DNA from: Paralvinella palmiformis
Lineage: Eukaryota > Annelida > Polychaeta > Terebellida > Alvinellidae
NCBI GenBank assembly: GCA_025642065.1
Contig: JAODUP010001201.1
Coordinates: forward strand, 1-64,000
Length of the DNA stretch: 64,000 bases
Direction of reading: 5' to 3'
The notes beneath the pieces were generated by a model that saw only the letters and a list, made by a program, of their open reading frames with translations, searched no databases and was not told the DNA's origin. The translations under genes and the position numbers were made by a program. This document shows, piece by piece, positions 57,194-64,000 of the stretch (position 1 is the first letter of the stretch; each line of letters starts with the position of its first letter).

Positions 57194-57951
57194 AGCGACA
57201 GTTCACCTCCTTTTCAAATTTTGAGGACTTGTACAAATATGCTCATACAGTTTATAAAGGATTTTAAAACATGTACACGCCATCAACTACATATTAAATA
57301 AACAAGTTCAAATTGCTGATTAATCGACTATTAATGGTCTGTGGGCGTGGCCATTTTGAAGCCAGACCCAGACCGGATCCTCTTGAAACATGACGTCACT
57401 TACCACAAGCTTTTTTTTAGTACCCGGTTATAACAATGTAAACAGGAGCCGTACAAACATGTATTTTCTGAACAAAAGCATATTTATGAATATTACAGTA
57501 TAATTGGTCCAAACAGTCTCAATTGTTATTAAAATGGCTAAAGAAAACTATAAAGTGAAATTCCCGTAAGACGGTTATTTTATACTTTTGTAACAAGAAA
57601 CATCTCTCTAGCTTTCAGACTTCTGTAAATGAACCGACGACGGCGTCACTTGGTAATAATTAGGTTAAGCATCGGGGTAGGTAAGGTCACGAGGAGGTCT
57701 AACCCAAAGCATCGGGAACGGGGTTGACCACGTAATACTTGTCCCGTCTGAGGTCTGAACACGTCACTTCTTTCCTTCCCGCCATACAATCTAGGATTCG
57801 ATGAAACTGTAATGGCTACACTCCAGTAATTCGATTTATGTCCTTATATCTAGAATATCAGGTAGCGTTTGTGATTATTATATTGGTGTTTGGGGTTATT
57901 CTGATAGCAAACACACATTTAAATAATATTATATCCGGGTGAACTGTCCCT
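57194..57951. mobile_element. TTAA-flanked MITE (Kolobok- or piggyBac-type)
   Basis: Inverted ends AGCGACAGTTCACC (left) and, reversed, AGGGACAGTTCACC (right) lie directly inside TTAA on both sides (57190-57193 and 57952-57955). A TTAA target site with purine-rich AGGGA-type ends fits Kolobok elements better than piggyBac, whose ends start CCC. 758 bp without coding sequence. It contains GGGCGTGGCCATTTTGAAG, a fairly GC-rich patch. Confidence 0.75.
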
Positions 57952-57959
57952 TTAAATCA

Positions 57960-58430
57960 TATCGATTCAGTGTAGGCAGTAAAAATTACACCCGTATGGT
58001 TTCCTCGCTTAGTATTTTCCGTGACACGACCTGACATGTTTATACAGGTCATTTATAGTAATAATAATGGTGATTCCAATTAGCTACATTCCATTCGTGT
58101 CAATCGATGTCCGGGCAACGGGTATCTGTAATATAATTGTATTGTTGAAATATGTATGCGGGCAGTCATGGTCAGTATGCAGGTTGGCCACGGGTAGACT
58201 GGCTCCGCCCATCTGAACTAGTGAGACTATGATGTAGACTAACCCTGGCACATTACCTATCAGAACGGTTATACGAGCACTAGATCGAAATTATTACTGT
58301 GGTACTGCAAAAAAGATAGCGAGCGCACTTTGGAGACCGCACTTTGTAAGTCGATATATATACACTGGAACTTAATTTAATTTAATTGTGCCTGTTCTAA
58401 ACATTGAACGGGGGTAAATGCCTAAATAGC
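57960..58430. other. Intergenic sequence
   Basis: Nothing recognised. Confidence 0.5.
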
Positions 58431-58558
58431 AATATCTCTATATAGATTACAGGCTTGCTATGTGGTGCTGTCACCGTGTTGTGGGTGGAGCCCAAGGTAT
58501 CCAGACCAGTTTAGTTGGTTAAATGCACATGTGCTGTGCCACAGTTGGTGTGCATATT

Positions 58559-58593
<35 letters not shown>

Positions 58594-58680
58594 TATAGAT
58601 ATAAGGAACCAAAGTTCTGGATCAGTTTGGTTCCAGTATATTGGTAACAGCACATGTAAGTGTTAACATGGTAACATTTG
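58431..58680. repeat. Direct repeat, copy 1 (uninterrupted)
   Basis: Starts AATAGCAATATCTCTATATA, includes GTGGGTGGAGCCCA and GGTATCCAGACC, a (TA)n tract, then TTGGTTCCAGTATATTGGTA and CACATGTAAGTGTTAACAT. Repeated at 59057-59580. Confidence 0.9.
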
Positions 58681-59056
58681 CGCAAGCCTAACCACAAGGC
58701 GCTTTTAGCAAAAGAGGTATTATATCACGTGGTGGATCATAGTCTTGGGTGCATCCCCATGTAAGAGTATATTTTCTAATCATCAAAGGTGTGTTTATAT
58801 TCAACTGCCCAGTAGGAGCCTTGAAGCGAATGTATTTGCTTAGCTCCGCCCAGCAGGGGTCAGACCCTGTATTTACTTTCACAACCCTGCTGGGTACTAA
58901 ACCAATGACATATGGTATGTTTACAAAATCTCTCAAATGGTTATTAAATTGTTAGGTCTGGGTACATGCTATAATAGTCACAGTTTGAGGAGAGGAGGGG
59001 TAACCTTTGGCTCCAGATTGGCATTCCCGGTGAGATGATAAAATTAATTAATTCCT
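58681..59056. other. Spacer between direct repeats
   Basis: Unassigned sequence; no gene recognised. Confidence 0.5.
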
Positions 59057-59190
59057 AAATAGCAATATCTCTATATAGATTACAGGTATGCTATGTGGTG
59101 GTGTCATAGTATTGTGGGTGGAGCCCATGGTATCCAGACCATTGTAATTAGTTAAATGCTCACTTGGGGTGCCACAGTCGGTGTGCATAT

Positions 59191-59231
<41 letters not shown>

Positions 59232-59580
59232 AACCCGTAAGAGGTCGAAACTTTTCCAGGGATTAATGTCTCGGCTCACTACATCGTGGGTGGCTGACCA
59301 CGTTAAATGGCGCTGCCGTCTCCACTGAATTATTTAAAATAAAGGGGGACGTTAAAAACCCCCTGAGGACGTAAAACACTCTGGCAGTGACCACCCTCAG
59401 GGTATTTCGGCTCCATCTTTCCGTACTGCTCCCCTGTGAGTGGTGGGGGAGGTGGTTTCTCAACCACTCCAACATAGAGGCTGTGCCGAACAACAAAACC
59501 AAACCAAACCAGGATCCAAAACTCTGAATCATTATGGTTCCAGTATATTGATAACACCACATGTAAGTGTTAACATTGTA
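59057..59580. repeat. Direct repeat, copy 2 (split by a SINE)
   Basis: Same sequence as 58431-58680 but interrupted after the (TA)n tract by a SINE of family B. Similarity resumes at about 59516 with CCAAAACTCTGAATCA and ATGGTTCCAGTATATTGATA. Confidence 0.9.
59233..59515 (+). mobile_element. SINE family B, 5'-truncated
   Basis: Begins at CCCGTAAGAGGTCGAAACTT, so the A and B boxes are missing, and ends AACAAAACCAAACC. The AGGAAC before it and AGGATC after it may be the target-site duplication. Confidence 0.9.
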
Positions 59581-59599
59581 AAAATGGTATATTATTTTT

Positions 59600-59715
59600 T
59601 AGATTAATTTTTTTGTAGGAAACTTCCAATTCAAAATTTCTCAATTCCAAATCAAAATTTCTCAATTCCAATTCCGATTTAAAATTGACCATCAATTCCA
59701 ATTCCGGAATTGAAT
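59600..59715. repeat. AATTCC/AATTTC-rich low-complexity tract
   Basis: Repeats of CAATTCCAATTCCG and TCAAAATTTC words over about 115 bp. Confidence 0.85.
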
Positions 59716-59885
59716 TGACCCCATGTCTGGTTGGAGTATTTTCGTAGTAGGTTCTTCGACCTCCTCGAAAGTGAAGTCCACATGCTGCCGTTCCCTTCGA
59801 AGTGACTCGCAGATTGTCGTTTCGAATTAAAACAATCCAACGCTTTATTAGCGTTTCATCCCGCGGCAAAACATGGCAACTTAAA
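59716..59885 (-). pseudogene. THAP-domain fragment, second locus
   Basis: On the minus strand the frame reads LPRDETLIKRWIVLIRNDNL, then SKGTAACGLHFRGGRRTYYE and NTPT. These are the FPxD, KRWxxxIRRD and C-x2-HF parts of a THAP zinc finger, with the expected GG..KTYY..xPT ending. The N-terminal C-x4-C half is not seen, so this is either one exon of a split domain or a fragment. After PT the frame runs into the AATTCC tract. It differs in sequence from the THAP relic at 49.3 kb. Confidence 0.6.
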
Positions 59886-61555
59886 TGTTTAAGTCGCTTA
59901 CTAGCAGCAGGACAATACGGTACGCAGTTAGTTAGTTTTTGGCATGATTATAACAGATCCGGAACATTGACGTTTAATGTTAAATTGGCGAGATTATCAC
60001 GGTATTATCGCTCAGCGGACCCCCACCCACACACACACACACAGACACACACAAATCCCACAATCCAAAGCGCCAGTTTTTGACGTCATCAGGCATAATA
60101 CAGTCAAGTAGACTCGAGTATCAACTTGAGTATTTAAGTAAGTTATTGAAGTGTATAATCAATATCAGTAAATACGCTAAAGATATAAATCAGTTGTTTT
60201 AGCGATTCCGTCATATCGTTATCTGGTTGCTCGAAGGTCTAGAATTTCTTAACCCAAATTTATTTTGATATAAAACAATACATTTCAACTTGATATAAAG
60301 TTAGTGAGAGAGCGAGTACAGAAACAAGATAATCTAAAGTCTTCCCTCACATTGATAAGTAGTAGATAATATTATTATCTTATTGTGTTAGGGATTTCTG
60401 TCTCATTATAAAGCAACAAGTGAAAAATCAGTGCGTGCGTGCGTGAGCGCGCGCGCATGTATGTGTGTATGTGTGCGTGTGCCTACGTTTCGGCACGAAA
60501 AGACGCGAATCTGGATTCAGATCCTAGACGAATCATCCAGAGGTTTTATTGACTATTCGTATTTCTCTGACCTAGTGCCTTATTGTACACCCCCCCCCCC
60601 CACACACACACACACACGCACCCACAAGGAGATAATCACAGTCTTGCATCAATCGCTAAGTCAGCTGACCAACAAATACAGCGATTGGTTATCTTTTTAT
60701 GTGCGTGTGCGCATTAAAGTAATCCATTAAAAAGAGCTTAATGGTTAAGTTAGTAATGCCGCTGTGTTTTAAACCAACTAAAATGCAACTCAAGTACTCG
60801 AGAGATTTGGGTTGGATGAGTAGGTTATGTAAAATCGTCGTCCTATGGATAGCCCTTTCCTCATCTCATATTTATTGAAACGCCCGTAAAAAGACGCCAA
60901 GAAGGGCTCTTGTACCTTGATGACACCCACCACATATATTATGTATTTGTATTTACCGTCGAAGTTATTTAACAGAAATTGAAACCTCACCGCGACGTTG
61001 CTGAGGCTGGTGAGGAAGGGCCCGTGGCTGGAATAATTTTGATTGACTCATTTGCAGTCAGTGGTGTAATAGATAAGCCAATATTGCGGAATAGTCGAAG
61101 AGTTTATTTTTGACACCATGGAAAGGCATTAATTTGGACAAGGACGTTGCTCGTCGAAAACAATAGGCAGAGTATTTCAATCACCGATAGCACTTCATCA
61201 TCAATTTCATTTTAGTGTACCTCAGGGATTTACTAAGGACTAAAACAAGTCCCAAATTGTGCTGCACGATTGCGTGACGTGCATTCGCAAAACAGGAACA
61301 CCTATAGCATCGGTTACGATCCAGCTGTAGGGGTTTCCTTCAAATTCCAGTTCACTCTACAAAGATCCCGTTTTGCGCACTCAAAGTACAGAGTGGAACA
61401 GTGCCAATATATTTAATGAATCAGAACCAAAAGTACATACCGATGAGGCTGCTGGGATCTGAGTCTATTTCGCATTGTGAACGACATCCAGCCACCCAGC
61501 AATGTACGAGAAGAAATGTCGCCAATCATCAGCTTCTAGGCTGTTGGAATAAATT
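59886..61555. other. Intergenic sequence
   Basis: No gene recognised. CA-rich tracts at 60020-60052, a GC/GT-rich tract at 60430-60480 and C8-10 plus (CA)n at 60590-60618. Confidence 0.5.
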
Positions 61556-61559
61556 ATTG

Positions 61560-61845
61560 ATTATATTATATTATGTTATGTTATGTTATGTTATGTTATG
61601 TTATGTTATGTTATGTTATGTTATGTTATGTTATGTTGTTATGTTATATTATATTATATTGTATTATATTATATTATATTATATTATATTATATTATATT
61701 ATATTATATTATATTATATTATATTATATTATATTATATTATATTATATTATATTATATATGATTATGATATGATATGATATGATATGATATAATTATAT
61801 TATATTATATTATATTATATTATATTATATTATATTATATTATAT
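61560..61845. repeat. (TTATG)n then (TTATA)n pentanucleotide array
   Basis: About 15 TTATG units, then about 23 TTATA units, a short GATAT block (61760-61795) and more TTATA units. The pentamer gives stop-free frames that are artefacts. Confidence 0.97.
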
Positions 61846-62081
61846 AGCAAGTCAGGAAATATTTTGTAGGATTCTTAAAAGCCATAATTTAAATTAGCCC
61901 TTTTTTTAAAAACAAACTACTATCGCTACGCACGTTTAATTCTGGTTTCCATGTAAGACGCCTGAGAACGAATGGTGTCGATTAGAATAGAATATTATTA
62001 TTTTACGCACGCTGATCTGCGCGCGTACGCGTGCTTGATGACAATTCCTTTTCATTTAACAGTTCGTCTCTTTTATTCTAG

Positions 62082-62280
62082 ATTGATCGCGATGTCGTCT
62101 GGAAAAAAGAAGTTACTCATTAACACCGATGCAGGAATCGACGATGCTCAGGCGATCTTAATGGCGCTAAACGACCCGGATGTCGAGGTGGTTGCCATAA
62201 CGACAAGTCATGGAAACACCTTCGAGCATCACGTGTGTCGCAATGTGCTACGTCTGTTAAAAATGGCCGGTCGTCTTGAT
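62082..62280 (+). CDS. Inosine/uridine-preferring nucleoside hydrolase, first coding exon (gene continues off the window)
   Basis: The ATG at 62092 starts MSSGKKKLLINTDAGIDDAQ. The NTDAGIDDAQA stretch is the signature calcium- and ribose-binding DxDxGxDDA motif of the IU nucleoside hydrolase family, with the first Asp replaced by Asn. The frame continues through VEVVAITTSHGNTFEHHVCR, matching the family's second strand (ITxxxGN). These enzymes split ribonucleosides into ribose and a base. The exon starts after a CTAG acceptor at 62081 (a 5' UTR intron upstream is likely) and ends at a GAT|GTAAGC donor after 62280, phase 0. About 63 of an expected 310-350 residues are present. No further exon is seen up to 64000. 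Confidence 0.88.
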
Positions 62281-64000
62281 GTAAGCTTTGATCTAGCGTT
62301 TTGTTATTGGTATTAGTCTACCATATTCGTTATCACTGACACCGCCATATACATTATTATTATTATTATTAGTTATGGAGGACGTTAAGCGCAGACATCT
62401 AATTCTAGGGTTTAAAATCCGGCATGTATCAGAACGATGTTTCATCCATCACTTCATCTTAGCACATAAATGACCATCGGCAATTTGATTTGACCCATTA
62501 ACTCGCCACATTTCACCAAATTAGTAGTGAAACAGCAATATGTTCAGATTTGTATATGCAGTTTAGCATACTGTAGTGTCCATATTTATTTTGATGCTCA
62601 GTGTTGTGAAATAGAGAGCCTCTGTTGTGGTAATATGCTAAACATCCTACTAGTAAGGGCGCTTTATTAAATATGCATTTAATAATAATAATAATAATAT
62701 TATTATTATAACAAGAGAATGATTATCTCAGAATGAACACGCTTAACTTAGCTATATTTTGTCTGACGCCTCAAACAGTTTGATAGGGGACGCAAGGCTA
62801 AATACCAATACTTTTACTGAACAAACAGAAGGCTCGATCCGTGCGGAATCCCTAATTTCCAGATCCCACTCCCATTATTCAATTCCTTTTGTTATATTAA
62901 TCTGATAAGAAGGCAAGGCTACTCTTATATATCTAACAGATGACAGGATTCCTCATTCCAGAATGGTCCTGCTTAGTGTCCTAATATACGACTAGACGAT
63001 GTGGAGATATCATCCCAGTCATTGCTAACCTTTGATTGTCTACTGTTTAAACCCCGGGTGTTCTTAAAGACGTCCCTGTTGGCATTATATATATTAAAAT
63101 TAAATCACCATAGAATGTTTATCACCATTACCATACTCTGGTAATAATTAAATGGTAATACTACGAACTATTCATGGTTTAAATAAGTGATCATACTCTT
63201 TCGTTGTATAACTCTAACATAGGGTACATGTAGAAGCCACATGGCATAAAGGGTTTAAAACTAAAACCAAACATCTGATTTCCTGATTGTTTATTAAACT
63301 AACCATCAACTGTGGAAAAATCAAAAGAATAGTCTTACAATGCTGTAACAATTACAAAATCATCTATGTTCTACATACACATGCTAAACAATGTACACGT
63401 GCGAATTCTATCGACATGTTCGTTATATTTGGAAATACGAATAGACCGTAATTAATTAACACCTTAACAGAACTATGCTATATTAAGTACCACTAGCGAT
63501 ATGCGAAGTGAAACTCGCCAACTTTGGACTACATAAAACCTTTAAACAGGGCACTAATAAAAATATCTCCCTCTTAAGATTCTAACGTCGTATGGATCGT
63601 GCAATGGCCGCAAACTTAACCACAAAGTATTCTTGCGCATAACGAATTAGACAAAACATACTACTAAGCTATGAAATTCGACATCTATATAATTCTAAAA
63701 TAGTAAACTTATGGTCATCCAAAGGTGACACGAGTTCTAACAATAACGTCTAGTTTACAGCAGTAAACCAACACCAAATACTGAACTAATTTCACAGCGT
63801 GGTAAGAAGACATAAGTAAAACCAATGAATAAATCACTTACTATTTCGCAGTAATATTCACATTTCCCGCGCGTTTTCCGATTTTGGAACGAAGTTTGTA
63901 ACAAGCAAGAAGAGTAAAAACTAAGGTTGACGTCGATCTTCTAAATCGGTTACAATAGAACCAGAGAGCTTAAATCATTGACTTAAAAGAAAACTAGGTG
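62281..64000. other. First large intron of the nucleoside hydrolase gene
   Basis: No second exon is recognised. A fragment like the LINE 3' UTR at 13.85 kb (CTAGTAAGGGCGCTTTATTA with an AAT tail) lies at 62645-62705. The rest is AT-rich unassigned sequence. Confidence 0.5.

Noticed and set aside
61401..61779. Stop-free frames rich in Leu-Cys-Tyr-Val and Ile-Leu-Tyr-Tyr
   Set aside because: Artefacts of the TTATG/TTATA pentamer.

Overview
The window is eukaryotic nuclear DNA: AT-rich, spliced or intron-poor genes, GT-AG introns, AATAAA polyadenylation signals, tRNA-derived SINEs, decayed LINEs and abundant microsatellites. A lophotrochozoan, most likely a mollusc, fits best (inference, from the repeat style and the kind of intron-poor GPCR and stress genes). 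Most of the 64 kb is transposon-derived or featureless; six loci look like genuine genes or gene fragments.

Layout. 0-2 kb: two copies of an LTR-like repeat. 4.3-5.3 kb: an element with inverted ends made of a 15-bp minisatellite, hosting a SINE. 5.5-8.5 kb: a decayed CR1/L2-group LINE. 8.8-13.8 kb: a single-coding-exon rhodopsin-type GPCR (11190-12782), with a relic of an inverted copy of its 3' end at 8.8-9.35 kb. 15.8-21.1 kb: a convergent pair of small uncharacterised single-pass membrane proteins, with a broken SNRPE retrocopy and several SINEs between them. 27.0-37.6 kb: an inverted pair of long alpha-crystallin-domain (small heat-shock-like) genes, the right copy intact and the left copy frameshifted, with matching heat-shock-element promoters. 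37.9-38.7 kb: a hAT-type non-autonomous transposon. 39.1-47.0 kb (minus strand): a multi-exon C2H2 zinc-finger gene whose splice phases all agree. 49.2-51.6 kb: remains of a THAP-domain, P-element-like transposon. 52-61 kb: more repeats, including a TTAA-flanked MITE and a second THAP fragment. 62.1 kb: the first coding exon of an inosine/uridine-preferring nucleoside hydrolase that runs off the right edge.

The genes do not form a pathway. The recurring theme is inverted gene duplication, seen at three separate loci, with one or both copies decayed in two of them. The SINE insertions inside duplicated segments allow empty and filled sites to be compared within the window itself. I see no operon-like or CRISPR-like system.
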